DNA from: SZUA-22 sp963751695
GTDB taxonomy: Bacteria > Bacteroidota > Ignavibacteria > Ignavibacteriales > Melioribacteraceae
Direction: 5' to 3'
DNA length: 64,000 bases
NCBI GenBank assembly: GCA_963751695.1
Contig: CAVVVP010000003.1
Location: 310,001-374,000, forward strand
Shown here one piece after another: positions 9,120 through 18,204 of this stretch (position 1 is the stretch's first letter; each line of letters starts with the position of its first letter). The notes beneath the pieces are model-generated. The model was not told the origin of the DNA. It ran no database searches and was given only the letters and a program-made list of their open reading frames with translations. Made by a program: the position numbers and the translations under genes.

Positions 9120-9497
9120 TTATACAATCTCATTTACTTTCCATTTTTCATCAACCCACAAGCCTATAACTTCAATATCCTTAGTCTTTTCTTTTAGATA
9201 CAGAACCGATTGTTTTATGTGCTCTATTTGTTCATCATTTGTAGAAGGATTTCCGGCACAATCGTAATGCCCAACCACCGCAATGCCTTTTGAATTGTGA
9301 TGATGCATTGAAATTGAAGTTCTATCTAGTATAGACTCTATCATAACTTGATCCTGCCCCAATGTAAGGATTAGATTAGGTCCTTTCTCTGTAATTGTAT
9401 CTACGAATTCAGCATCAAATCTAACTCGCAAATATTCGTTAACCGGTAATTGAATTCTTCCATCCATACAGCTGATTGCTGTGCAAAACTCACCCAT
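9120..9497 (-). CDS. Beta-carbonic anhydrase-like protein
   Basis: A short (125 aa) relative of beta-class carbonic anhydrases, which interconvert CO2 and bicarbonate at a zinc site. Visible motifs are SCMDGR (9-14) with Cys10 and the Asp12-Arg14 dyad, and VVGHYDCAG (74-82) with His77 and Cys80 as the remaining zinc ligands. The protein is shorter than typical enzymes (about 190-220 aa) and lacks much of the surrounding fold, so activity is uncertain. It belongs with the short clade-D-like members. It is probably co-transcribed with the downstream methyltransferase and divergent from zwf. Confidence 0.75.
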   Translation of the reverse strand: MGEFCTAISCMDGRIQLPVNEYLRVRFDAEFVDTITEKGPNLILTLGQDQVMIESILDRTSISMHHHNSKGIAVVGHYDCAGNPSTNDEQIEHIKQSVLYLKEKTKDIEVIGLWVDEKWKVNEIV

Positions 9498-9624
9498 ATT
9501 TTATTCTTTCATTTTATTTAATAAATTTTTCAAAAATAGAGTAGTTAAAATAATAATCTATATGATAAGTTTCATAAATGGAAAGATTGTATTAATTTTC
9601 AAAATAATTTTAAAAGAGAAATTC

Positions 9625-11142
9625 ATGAAACCAGAAAATCAAATAGTTGTAATATTTGGTGCCTCGGGAGATCTAACTAAAAGGAAGTTAATACCTTCAC
9701 TTTATGATCTTTTTGATCAAGATTTATTACCTGAAAAATTTGCAGTAATCGGAGCCAGCAGATCCAATCTAAGTGATACCGATTTTAGAAACTCAATGAA
9801 AGAGGGGATCAATAAATATGCTTCCTCTGAAAACAAAAACAAAGCGGATACATTTTTACATTCAATTTATTACCAAAGCGTTGATGCTGAGTCATCAGCT
9901 TCATTTACAAATTTAAAAGAACGGCTTTTCTTAATTTCAGAGGAATTGGGAATTGAACATAATTACATCTTTTACTTATCAACTCCACCCAGTCTTTACA
10001 GCACTATCCCAAAGAATTTAGCCAAAGTAGGGCTTAACAATGAAAAAATTGGCTGGAAACGATTAATTGTTGAAAAACCATTTGGTTACGATCTTAGTAG
10101 TGCTAAAGAATTGAACTCCCTCTTAAAAAAAAGCTGGAATGAGAATCAGATATATAGGATTGATCATTATCTTGGCAAGGAGACAGTACAAAATGTTTTA
10201 GTAACTCGTTTCTCCAATGGAATATTTGAACCTTTGTGGAATAGAAATTTTATTCATCACATTGAGATAACTTCTGCAGAATCTCTAGGGGTTGAAAAAC
10301 GTGGAGGCTACTATGATGGCTCTGGTGCGTTAAGAGATATGATTCAAAATCATTTATTACAGCTTGTTGGATTAATCGCAATGGAACCTCCTTCATCAAT
10401 GGATTCAGAATCGATTAGGAATGAAACTGTTAAGGTACTCCAGTCAATAAAAAAGATAAGCGAAGATGAAGTGATAAAAAATGTAATTCGAGGTCAATAC
10501 TTAGAATCAACGGTTAAGGGAGAAAAACTAAAGGGGTATAGAGAAGAACATGGAGTTGATCCAGATTCTAAGACTGAAACTTTTACAGCAATAAAGTTTT
10601 ATATAGACAATTGGCGATGGGGTGGAATTCCTTTCTATATTAGGTCGGGTAAAAGACTTCCAACCAGAGTTACGGAAGCCGTTATTCATTTTAAGTCAAC
10701 CCCACATTTTCTTTTTAAAAAACAAGACAGTTTTTTTTGCGATAATCAATTGATAATAAGAATACAGCCAGATGAGGGAGTATTAATTAAATTTGGCATG
10801 AAAGTTCCTGGGGCTGGTTTTGAAGTACAGACAGTTAATATGGATTTTCACTATTCTGATATAGCCCATCAACGTATTCCATCAGCATATGAAAGACTTC
10901 TTTTAGATGCAATGGTGGGAGATTCGACTCTTTACGCTCGTGGGGATGCGGTAATGAGTGCGTGGGAATTTTTAGACCCAATTTTAGATGCATGGAAAAC
11001 GGATAGTCTAATTCCAATATATGGATATCCAAGTGGTACTTGGGGCCCTGATGTTGCTGATAACTTAATAGAAGGAGAAGGTATCACATGGCGATATCCA
11101 TGTAAAAACCTTGCTGATGACGGGATATACTGTGAACTCTGA
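9625..11142 (+). CDS. zwf: Glucose-6-phosphate 1-dehydrogenase
   Basis: First enzyme of the oxidative pentose phosphate pathway: glucose-6-phosphate plus NAD(P)+ to 6-phosphogluconolactone. I use the ATG at 9625 (505 aa, the usual length), although the frame stays open further upstream. The coenzyme motif VIFGASGDLTKRKL (9-22) and the active-site signature RIDHYLGKE (178-186) are intact, as is DMIQNHLLQ with the catalytic-region His. The next gene, pgl, begins inside its 3' end, so the two form a translationally coupled pair. No 6-phosphogluconate dehydrogenase gene is adjacent. Confidence 0.96.
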   Translation: MKPENQIVVIFGASGDLTKRKLIPSLYDLFDQDLLPEKFAVIGASRSNLSDTDFRNSMKEGINKYASSENKNKADTFLHSIYYQSVDAESSASFTNLKERLFLISEELGIEHNYIFYLSTPPSLYSTIPKNLAKVGLNNEKIGWKRLIVEKPFGYDLSSAKELNSLLKKSWNENQIYRIDHYLGKETVQNVLVTRFSNGIFEPLWNRNFIHHIEITSAESLGVEKRGGYYDGSGALRDMIQNHLLQLVGLIAMEPPSSMDSESIRNETVKVLQSIKKISEDEVIKNVIRGQYLESTVKGEKLKGYREEHGVDPDSKTETFTAIKFYIDNWRWGGIPFYIRSGKRLPTRVTEAVIHFKSTPHFLFKKQDSFFCDNQLIIRIQPDEGVLIKFGMKVPGAGFEVQTVNMDFHYSDIAHQRIPSAYERLLLDAMVGDSTLYARGDAVMSAWEFLDPILDAWKTDSLIPIYGYPSGTWGPDVADNLIEGEGITWRYPCKNLADDGIYCEL

Positions 11143-11860
11143 TCCAAAAAAAGAAATAAATGTTTTCGATACCACAGAACAGCTTGCTGAATTTGTTGGA
11201 AACATTTGGAAGCATGGAACCAACACACTAGCATTAAATACTTTTTACACAATCGCTTTGTCTGGTGGTAGTACGCCCATAAAAATATTCCAATACCTTG
11301 CTGAAAACTTCCGTTCTAAAATTGTTTGGACTAGACTAAAGTTTTTTTGGGGTGATGAAAGATGTGTTCCACCAGAAGATGTAGACAGCAACTACAGACT
11401 TGCCAAAGAGAGCTTGTTTAGCAAACTTAATTTAAGAAATGAAAATATATTTAGAATACATGGTGAATCTGATCCCAAGAAAGAGGCAATAAGATACTCC
11501 AAGATTTTGAACAAAGAACTTTCGACTACTCACGATTTGCCTAAATTTGATTTTGTACTTCTTGGTATGGGTGAAGATGGACATACGGCATCAATTTTTC
11601 CACATCAAATACAATTTTTCTATTCTAAGAGGTATTGTGAAGTTGCTCAGCATCCAATTTCTAACCAGAAGAGAATAACAATAACTGGAAGTATCATAAA
11701 CAATGCAAATACTATTGTTATAGCTGCTGTTGGCAGATCGAAAGCCGAGAAAGTGACCGAAGTATTTAAAGGGGCTAACCAATATCCTGTCTCTTTGGTC
11801 AGCCCAAGTTATGGAAAACTAATTTGGCTTCTTGATCATGAATCCGCTTCATTTTTATAA
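11117..11860 (+). CDS. pgl: 6-phosphogluconolactonase
   Basis: Hydrolyses 6-phosphogluconolactone, the product of Zwf, to 6-phosphogluconate. The 247-aa DevB-type protein shows ALSGGSTP near the N-terminus, FFWGDERCVP in the middle and the hallmark LLGMGEDGHTASIFP. The start is ambiguous: TTG 11111, ATG 11117 and GTG 11132 are all in frame. I chose the ATG, which overlaps the end of zwf by 26 bp. The overlap implies coupled translation with zwf. Confidence 0.93.
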   Translation: MTGYTVNSDPKKEINVFDTTEQLAEFVGNIWKHGTNTLALNTFYTIALSGGSTPIKIFQYLAENFRSKIVWTRLKFFWGDERCVPPEDVDSNYRLAKESLFSKLNLRNENIFRIHGESDPKKEAIRYSKILNKELSTTHDLPKFDFVLLGMGEDGHTASIFPHQIQFFYSKRYCEVAQHPISNQKRITITGSIINNANTIVIAAVGRSKAEKVTEVFKGANQYPVSLVSPSYGKLIWLLDHESASFL

Positions 11861-11877
11861 TTCAAAGCAACTCGATA

Positions 11878-13176
11878 TTATTTTAAGAGAATCATTTTTT
11901 TAGTCGAATTAAAATTGCCAGACTCAAATCTATAGAAATACATTCCAGAAGAAAGTCCAGATCCATTAAATTCTACTTCATAAAAACCCACACCCATAGT
12001 TTTATCAATCATGACTTCAATTTCCTGTCCAATTGAGTTAATGATACTTAGTTTTGCTTCCGTTTGATTTGGTAGTGAGAATTTTATAATTGTTGTGGGA
12101 TTAAAAGGATTAGGGAAATTTTGTTCTAAAGAAAAATTACCGACTGGCTTAACTTCATCAACCGTAGTTGCATAATCTGAATAACTAAAAACAACTCTTC
12201 TTGGTGCTATACCTGTCTCATATGAACCGGTCTGATTTCCACTGCTGTTATAGACTCTCATTGATCCATTTGTCGAAAAATCTTTAGCGTCCAGCACATA
12301 ATGAGCTTTATTTCCAGGATCATATCCATAACCATAAACATATAATAGCGTTGGATCAGTAACGGCTACTTTCGACTCATATGACACAATATCATATTCA
12401 ATTATATTATTAGTTCGACCCTTGAAAAAGATCTTATTTGATTTTTTATCCACTGAAATATCTTTTCCAAATCCATAGTCAGGGATACTAAATGAATCTA
12501 CTTTTACAAAAGTATTAAGCTCTACTCTATAAATCATTCCACTTGAAACATCTCCTGGACAACCTATAAGGAGATGATTATTATTTGTTACTGCTAAAGC
12601 TGATGGGTCCCTTCTTGCTGTAATGGTGCTAACTATTTCATCAGTTTCAGAATTTATGACAGACACTGTTGAATCCGAAGCACCTCCCCATACACTGTTG
12701 TTGGCAACATAGACTCTATTATTAACTGCTAAAATTTCTTGAGGATAAACCCCAACCTCAATATTCTTTACAAAGCTAAAATCTAAAACATTTAAGACGG
12801 AGACATTGCTCGCTGGTCCGTTGGTTATATAGACTTTCCCGTTAGAAATAGCTAGCGAATACGGGTTTGTTCCAACAACTTTTAATTTTAATACAGTACC
12901 CAAGGTATCTATCTCATATATTCTTCCGCTTCCCCCAAAGCTGCCTTGCTCTAACAGATAAAGTTTATCTTGGTGAAATATCAATCCATCTGGATATGAG
13001 CCAATACTTCCTGGATTAAAAATATTTTTAGTGAATTCCCCTGTGCCAGGTTTAAGATTTGATAGAGTAGCACTCTCAGCTGTAAATCCTCCTTCTGATA
13101 GTACAAAAACACTGCTAGTGCTCTGACCATGAATCGAGAGTGTGAGGAAGAGAAGGACGATAAAGAGTAGTTTCAT
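11878..13176 (-). CDS. BtuG-like beta-propeller with type IX secretion tail
   Basis: A 432-aa secreted protein. The N-terminal signal peptide (MKLLFIVLLFLTLSIHG) is followed by a YncE/DUF5074-like beta-propeller: repeated blades such as PYSLAISNGKVYITN, PQEILAVNNRVYVAN and PSALAVTNNNHLLIG. Residues about 345-432 form a type IX sorting domain with EQNFPNPFNPTTIIKF and a terminal STKKMILLK. It lies 10 bp downstream of the BtuB-type receptor under a cobalamin riboswitch. In Bacteroides, BtuG is a DUF5074 propeller lipoprotein that captures B12 above BtuB (established). By analogy this is a surface B12-capture protein that replaces the lipid anchor with type IX export. The B12-binding role is inference. 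Confidence 0.8.
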   Translation of the reverse strand: MKLLFIVLLFLTLSIHGQSTSSVFVLSEGGFTAESATLSNLKPGTGEFTKNIFNPGSIGSYPDGLIFHQDKLYLLEQGSFGGSGRIYEIDTLGTVLKLKVVGTNPYSLAISNGKVYITNGPASNVSVLNVLDFSFVKNIEVGVYPQEILAVNNRVYVANNSVWGGASDSTVSVINSETDEIVSTITARRDPSALAVTNNNHLLIGCPGDVSSGMIYRVELNTFVKVDSFSIPDYGFGKDISVDKKSNKIFFKGRTNNIIEYDIVSYESKVAVTDPTLLYVYGYGYDPGNKAHYVLDAKDFSTNGSMRVYNSSGNQTGSYETGIAPRRVVFSYSDYATTVDEVKPVGNFSLEQNFPNPFNPTTIIKFSLPNQTEAKLSIINSIGQEIEVMIDKTMGVGFYEVEFNGSGLSSGMYFYRFESGNFNSTKKMILLK

Positions 13177-13186
13177 AATTCCTCCA

Positions 13187-15127
13187 TTAATATTGTATTG
13201 AAAATGTTAATTGATAATTGCGCAATGGCATTGGATATCCTGATATTACCTGATAATCCACATTAAAGATGTTGTTAACATCAAGCCTTAGCTTTGAGGT
13301 TATTTTAAATACGTTAATCCCTACCGCAATATTTCCATCCAATGTTGTGTAAGAAGGCATACTGACATTATTTGCAAAGTCGGAATAACGCTCACCTGTT
13401 CGAGAATAGAATAGGTTTAATTCTACGATTTGATAATTGAATCCAAAATTAATTCGTGTCGATTGAAGTGGAATGTATGGAAAATATTTGTCTGTGGATG
13501 GATCGCCAGAAAATGATTCGCTTGTTTTTCTTGAGTCAATAAACTGCACACCTCCGCCAAATCTATAAGAAAAATCCGGATTTATATTTTTACTCAAAGA
13601 AAAATCTAGAGCATAATTTTTAGAAATTGACTCAGCTATATTATTGGGCATCCAATATCCGCTTGTTTGTGGAGTCCATAGAATCTTATTATTAGCATCG
13701 ATGTAGTTAAAAGTAGCCTCAAAACTTATATTGAAGAAATAAAAAACTGAATATAAAAATCCAGCTTCAGCATTAAACGATTCCTCTGGCAGTAGTTCCG
13801 TATTTCCCGACGTTTTCCAATAAAGATCGTTAAAAGACGGCGCTCTAAAATTCTTGCCTACATTACCTTTCAGACTTAAGTCTATTTTCTTAAAAGGTTG
13901 ATAATTTAAACCAAGACGGTAAGTCAATGCTCCACTTTGAATGTCAGATATATAATCATATCGTAGAGAAGGGAATACTTTAATATTTTCTGATAGTTGT
14001 ACAAATGAAGAAATAAACACAGCAGGCTGGTTTCTCATTGTGCCTGGTTCAACTTCATTACTCTGAAGGGTAGCATGAGAATAATTTATTCCAGTGGTAA
14101 ATCCGAAATCTTCCTCTCCAAAATTTATCTCTGATGCGGCGGAGTATACAATATTCTTATAATAACTATTAAGGTATGGATCAACAGTATAGTTCATGTA
14201 ATTGTTTTGATAATTAAAACTTGTTTTTAGATTTGATTGGAGTGAGAAATTGTTTTCTACGATGATTATATTGTTCCAATTCTTATCATATTGTTTTGTA
14301 TGTGGAGGTGGGGTTCCTGTTTCAATCCCTGGTACTTCTTTGTTCTGATCAGTATAACTTGATATTACTCTTATTACATTATTTTCATCAAGTAAATATT
14401 GAGTGTTTATTCCAACATCATAGAGAGAATAAGCCGAATTTTGCCTTGTTTTAATTTCTTTACTGATTCCAGTATCATAATAATATTCATAATTTCCCTG
14501 AGATCTATCTGAGTTGAAATAAACTCTTGCATTAAAATCGTTGAATTGCTGGTACAATCCGACTGAATATTTTCTAGTGTCAAATGAACCCTCAGTTATT
14601 GATGCATTAATCGAAGTAAGTTGCTTATCGTTTAGGCTTCGTCTGTTTTTAGAAATAATATTAACAACACCGCCCATTGCATCACTACCATATATCGAAC
14701 TAATTCCATTATTAACAATTTCAATTCTTTCAATATCCTCTTTTGGTATAATGGAAAGATCGATATGAGAATTTTGGAAAGAGTTTAATCTTACACCATC
14801 CATAAGGATAAGTGTATGTTCTGCACCTAGTCCATTAATAGAGATTGTCTGTAAAGTTGGAGTTGGACCATAGGCCTTGATGAACGTTGATGGAGTGCTT
14901 TTAAAAAGATCTGGAAGTCGTGTGCCATTTGCTGCACTAATTCTTTTTGAATCCAAAATCTCAACTTTTGTTGAAATTTCCTTTTTACTCAGATTCAATT
15001 TATTTGCTGATATACTTATCTCATCTAGTGAATAATTCCAATCATTAAAAGTCGAATCCTGTGCATGTACAACTACACCGATAAGAAGTAAGATGACAAA
15101 ATAATATGTGATTGCACATTTGACCAT
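13187..15127 (-). CDS. btuB: TonB-dependent receptor, BtuB-type
   Basis: A 646-aa outer-membrane active transporter. It has a signal peptide (to about residue 22, VVVHAQ) and a plug domain with LPDLFKSTPSTFIKAYG, ISINGLGAEHTLILMDGVRL and IERIEIVNNGISSIYGSDAMGGVVNIISK. A 22-strand-type beta-barrel follows, ending in NYQLTFSIQY with the C-terminal aromatic expected for BAM recognition. The size fits small BtuB/CirA-like receptors rather than SusC. A cobalamin riboswitch with terminator lies in its 5' leader, which points to vitamin B12 or another corrinoid as substrate. The next gene (10 bp) encodes the BtuG-like partner. Confidence 0.9.
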   Translation of the reverse strand: MVKCAITYYFVILLLIGVVVHAQDSTFNDWNYSLDEISISANKLNLSKKEISTKVEILDSKRISAANGTRLPDLFKSTPSTFIKAYGPTPTLQTISINGLGAEHTLILMDGVRLNSFQNSHIDLSIIPKEDIERIEIVNNGISSIYGSDAMGGVVNIISKNRRSLNDKQLTSINASITEGSFDTRKYSVGLYQQFNDFNARVYFNSDRSQGNYEYYYDTGISKEIKTRQNSAYSLYDVGINTQYLLDENNVIRVISSYTDQNKEVPGIETGTPPPHTKQYDKNWNNIIIVENNFSLQSNLKTSFNYQNNYMNYTVDPYLNSYYKNIVYSAASEINFGEEDFGFTTGINYSHATLQSNEVEPGTMRNQPAVFISSFVQLSENIKVFPSLRYDYISDIQSGALTYRLGLNYQPFKKIDLSLKGNVGKNFRAPSFNDLYWKTSGNTELLPEESFNAEAGFLYSVFYFFNISFEATFNYIDANNKILWTPQTSGYWMPNNIAESISKNYALDFSLSKNINPDFSYRFGGGVQFIDSRKTSESFSGDPSTDKYFPYIPLQSTRINFGFNYQIVELNLFYSRTGERYSDFANNVSMPSYTTLDGNIAVGINVFKITSKLRLDVNNIFNVDYQVISGYPMPLRNYQLTFSIQY

Positions 15128-15241
15128 ATTTACAATATGTGCATGTGATTAGATAATCTTTTCAGACAGGAAAAATAACCACGTGAATTGGCAAGACCCG
15201 ATTCAACCATAGTAACCCGCTATGAAAATTTAAAGTGAATT

Positions 15242-15295
15242 AAAAATGAGGGATCGGTAAATGAATTCAGCTTTTACTCCCGAAAGCCTCATTTT
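15242..15295 (-). terminator. Riboswitch-controlled terminator (expression platform)
   Basis: On the minus strand, AAAATGAGG just after the B12 box pairs with CCTCATTTT, and the second arm runs into TTTTTAATT. The long intervening loop has its own pairing potential (GTAAA with TTTAC). Its position directly between the cobalamin aptamer and the btuB start suggests transcriptional attenuation when B12 is bound. Confidence 0.65.
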
Positions 15296-15304
15296 AAAAT
15301 TGTT

Positions 15305-15470
15305 AGGCAGGTCTCCTGGCTTACTCCATCTTTAGCGCCTTCCCATCCATTTATTTTACGAACAGTGGCAAAATGTTAAAGACTTTTTTGAAGCTTACAG
15401 TTGCGGGTACAGCTCCGGATTTTTTCATTTGAGAAATCACCGGATTCCCATTTAATGTAAACAACCTTTC
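15305..15470 (-). promoter_or_regulatory. Cobalamin riboswitch
   Basis: Read on the minus strand, the leader carries the conserved cobalamin aptamer elements in order: the P1 5' strand near AAAGGTT, GGGAATCCGGTG, CCGGAGCTGTACCCGCAAC followed by TGTAAG, GCCACTG, TGGGAAGGC, GGAGTAAGCC, and the B12 box AAGCCAGGAGACCTGCC (plus-strand 15306-15322). AGGTT can close P1 with GACCT. It is followed by a terminator-like hairpin (15242-15295) and then the BtuB-type gene. The remainder of the 534 bp between 15127 and 15662 shows no gene. Confidence 0.95.
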
Positions 15471-15661
15471 AATTTTACATGAGAAGATAACTAAAGAATT
15501 TGATACTGCGAAATACTATTTAACTAAATTCTAGTTTTTAACTTTCCAATGCTTTTCTACAGCCGCTTACAAAACTGAAAAATTGTTTTTGTGCAGCTTC
15601 TTCATCAATCACGATATTGCAACTTCTTACCTAATTGTTTATAGGTTCTTTATTTTACAAT

Positions 15662-16450
15662 TTACTCTGTTGCACTAAGCCAATCGCAGACATTCGTCCA
15701 GAATTTATTGTAATCTTCCCAAAAGACAAAGTTGCATCCCCAATGTGGGGCTGGGTCAGATGTATAAGCTAACACTTTTCCTTTCCCAATTTGTCCTAAC
15801 GTGATCGCAGGAGATTGATCATCATCCCAGACAGCAATCACATCAAATCCCTCTCTTGGTTTAACGATATTGTAACCTAAAATAGGCGGCAATGTGGAAA
15901 GATCAATATCCTTTAAAATCGGATGGTTTTCAACTGCTTGTATTGCTCTGAATCCTTCTGTGTTTTCTCTAAGGTCTTCTATCTCCAAGCATTCACAAGG
16001 AAGAATATTTTTTAGGTCTGTTCTTCCCCACCCTCCTTTTCCAATTTCGCCGCTAAAACTTAACCATCCTCCCAAGAAGACGACATTGGTTCCAGATTGA
16101 ACAGCTTCATTTGTCAATCTAATACGATCTGGAAAAGTTAATACTTTAGTCCCAAACAAATGTCGATTAAAAAATTGAGGGTGAAGTTGAAAGTTTTTTG
16201 CTTCTACATCTGAAAAAATAATGATATCATATTCTTTCAAAACTTTTTCATACTCACCAGGAGGCATATTGTAAAACTCCCATGTTGGAACACTAACTAT
16301 TTCATGCCATCCACTAGACTCAACTGCTGAGACTAACCATTTACCATAGTTTATAAAATCCAGCCCTTTGGGAGCATGATTAAATGATGTTTCTGCATAT
16401 ACTGGACCTAACTGAACTGCCCAGTCACCTATGTAATAAACCTTTGCCAT
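15662..16450 (-). CDS. Putative class I glutamine amidotransferase-like protein
   Basis: A 262-aa protein of the GATase1-like family of cytoplasmic proteins (Pfam PF07090-type, from pattern memory). Features are the N-terminal MAKVYYIGDW, YDIIIFSDVEAKNF (74-87), VVFLGGWLSFSGEIGKGGWG (123-142), and a C-terminal GKGKVLAYTSDPAPHWGCNF with the only obvious His near a conserved tryptophan. It lacks a clear GxCxG nucleophile elbow, so amidotransferase activity is doubtful. No signal peptide. It is probably the last gene of the minus-strand run starting at SpoIID/LytB, 32 bp after the DUF1330 gene. Confidence 0.65.
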   Translation of the reverse strand: MAKVYYIGDWAVQLGPVYAETSFNHAPKGLDFINYGKWLVSAVESSGWHEIVSVPTWEFYNMPPGEYEKVLKEYDIIIFSDVEAKNFQLHPQFFNRHLFGTKVLTFPDRIRLTNEAVQSGTNVVFLGGWLSFSGEIGKGGWGRTDLKNILPCECLEIEDLRENTEGFRAIQAVENHPILKDIDLSTLPPILGYNIVKPREGFDVIAVWDDDQSPAITLGQIGKGKVLAYTSDPAPHWGCNFVFWEDYNKFWTNVCDWLSATE

Positions 16451-16482
16451 AATTTTTCCAATTATTTTAGTGGGCTATATTT

Positions 16483-16779
16483 TTAATTTTCTTCATTCTC
16501 TTTAATTAATATCGAATCGCAGATGGCCCCATTTAGTCTATACCCTAGTATTTGTTGATACTCAATTGAATTGTACCATTCCTCAAAATCAGGCTTACTT
16601 GCAAATTTAATCAGGACGGCTCTAGTATAATTCCATTTGCCCTCAACAACTTGAGGATGTTGATCAACTGCCAAATATTTGCCGTTAAACTTCGAAAAGA
16701 TTTCATCAACCTTATTTAAATACTTTTGATATTCTTTTGCATCATTGATTCTAATATTGGCCATAAAGTAGTATGACAC
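16483..16779 (-). CDS. DUF1330 family protein
   Basis: A 98-aa protein using a GTG start at 16779, which has AGGA about 10 bp upstream. The longer frame to 16863 would run through the tfoX-like gene. The pattern matches DUF1330 dimeric alpha-beta barrel proteins: SYYFMANIRINDAKEYQKYL, then GKYLAVDQHPQVVEGKWN and FEEWYNSIEYQQILGYRLNG. The biochemical role of the family is not established. It lies 11 bp after the TfoX-like gene, so is likely co-transcribed. Confidence 0.75.
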   Translation of the reverse strand: MSYYFMANIRINDAKEYQKYLNKVDEIFSKFNGKYLAVDQHPQVVEGKWNYTRAVLIKFASKPDFEEWYNSIEYQQILGYRLNGAICDSILIKENEEN

Positions 16780-16790
16780 TACATTCGTTC

Positions 16791-17144
16791 CTATTTTTTC
16801 TTTTTCGCTTTCTCTTCTTTGTCTGGTAAAGTTGATACAAAGTATAAGCATTTTTCTACCCACTTTATCAGCTTCGCTTCAGAATTAATTCCTCTGGGTT
16901 CAATATAGATCATTCCTTTCATTGGTCTTCCGGTGAATAACATCTCATTTGCATGGTTCTCTTTTAGAGAGTCCTCATACTGATCTGGTCCAACACGTGC
17001 CATTAATGTATCCCCTATAACCCCAACACACATATGGCTTCTTACCAAAAATGCTATGCCGCCAAACATTTTCTTTTGCACAACGTTCGGAACTCCCACA
17101 AGAATCTCATCAATCCGTTCTGCTAATTTTTCATCATATGCCAT
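16791..17144 (-). CDS. TfoX N-terminal domain protein
   Basis: A 117-aa protein carrying only the TfoX/Sxy N-terminal domain: KMFGGIAFLVRSHMCVGVIG (25-44), LMARVGPDQYEDSL and GRPMKGMIYIEP, ending in a lysine-rich tail. Full-length TfoX regulates competence in Haemophilus and Vibrio, but stand-alone N-terminal domains occur widely with unknown function. It is followed closely by the DUF1330 gene. No DNA-binding motif is apparent. Confidence 0.85.
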   Translation of the reverse strand: MAYDEKLAERIDEILVGVPNVVQKKMFGGIAFLVRSHMCVGVIGDTLMARVGPDQYEDSLKENHANEMLFTGRPMKGMIYIEPRGINSEAKLIKWVEKCLYFVSTLPDKEEKAKKKK

Positions 17145-17247
17145 TGCTTGCCCTTTCTATTATCAAAGGTTTTTTACTGAAATGATCAAATCTAAATATT
17201 TCAATATGAGTTTTTCGTTTGGTTACCCAAAATTATTATTAAATAAC

Positions 17248-17754
17248 TTACATTTTTTCATTTAGCATTAAAAACAAAGAATGTCTTATACCTGGTGATA
17301 ATGAATCTGTATAGTAACTTTGAGTTAAAGATTCAATTTCGCTTTTCAGCTCCGGATATTTTTTGGTTAGATCGAGCATCATTTTAAAAGCAGTCCCTCT
17401 TGCCGATGGACTTTTATCAATAGATTCCCAGATACTCATACATGCATCAAAAAGTTTTCCCTCATGCTTTTCCTTAATTTTCATTCTACTAAGAATTTTG
17501 AGTAATTCTCTTTGGTGTCCATCTTTCTTATACTTGAGCTTCTTTACAATAGTTTTAACATATGGTTTTACCCTGCTGTCATCATCATCCATTGTATGGA
17601 ATAATAGCCACGCTGCTCTCCAAGCTTCTGGTTCTCTGTCAGTGAGTGACATTTCAATCACATCAACAAACTGATCAGGGTTTCGCTCAAGAAAAGAAAC
17701 CAATTCCTTTTTATAGAGACGAGCTATTAAAATATTTTCAAGCGTGTCTTTCAT
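17248..17754 (-). CDS. HEAT/armadillo-like helical protein
   Basis: A 168-aa, all-helical protein without signal peptide. Repeating helix pairs such as REPEAWRAAWLLFHTMDDDD, HQRELLKILSRMKI and SARGTAFKMMLDLTKKYPEL resemble HEAT or DNA-alkylation-repeat units. I cannot assign a function. It follows the DinB gene after 9 bp and is probably part of the SpoIID-DinB transcript. The 103-bp gap to the next gene may hold a promoter. Confidence 0.6.
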   Translation of the reverse strand: MKDTLENILIARLYKKELVSFLERNPDQFVDVIEMSLTDREPEAWRAAWLLFHTMDDDDSRVKPYVKTIVKKLKYKKDGHQRELLKILSRMKIKEKHEGKLFDACMSIWESIDKSPSARGTAFKMMLDLTKKYPELKSEIESLTQSYYTDSLSPGIRHSLFLMLNEKM

Positions 17755-17763
17755 AAAATGTAA

Positions 17764-18204
17764 TTATTTAAACATTTGATTTAAATGGTGTTCCATATGC
17801 TTTTCAACATAGTCGTTAATTAGCCAACCTAACGTTACCGGAGTTTCTTTATTGATATTACAAAATCGACTCATTTTTTCTTTTGGAATATTTTCAATAA
17901 CGTGGACCAGATGATTATTATAATTTACCCATAAATCTATTAAACTATTGGCTGCACACGAATCATATTTCTGAACAGAAACCCAATCATCTTGAGAATA
18001 AACAATGTTCGGAGTTTCTTCGAATTGAATACGAACAAATCTTTGATGATTATTCGCCGCAGAATCAACTGAGTGCTCAAGAATTTCTTTCCTTGACCAT
18101 TTTCCCGGCCCATATCTATAGTCCCAGTCTTGCTCATTGAATTGCTTAAATAAATCTGACCCTTTTTCAACTTTCTCCAGTAAGGCTTTAGAAATTGTTC
18201 TCAT
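17764..18204 (-). CDS. DinB-family putative metalloenzyme
   Basis: A 146-aa DinB four-helix bundle. The metal-site pattern is present: His in KWSRKEILEHSVDS (36-49) and the C-terminal VEKHMEHHLNQMF, in which two histidines three or four apart complete the His triad. DinB proteins are putative thiol-dependent transferases or hydrolases. Its start codon overlaps the stop of the upstream SpoIID/LytB gene by 4 bp (ATGA-type), indicating translational coupling. Confidence 0.82.
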   Translation of the reverse strand: MRTISKALLEKVEKGSDLFKQFNEQDWDYRYGPGKWSRKEILEHSVDSAANNHQRFVRIQFEETPNIVYSQDDWVSVQKYDSCAANSLIDLWVNYNNHLVHVIENIPKEKMSRFCNINKETPVTLGWLINDYVEKHMEHHLNQMFK

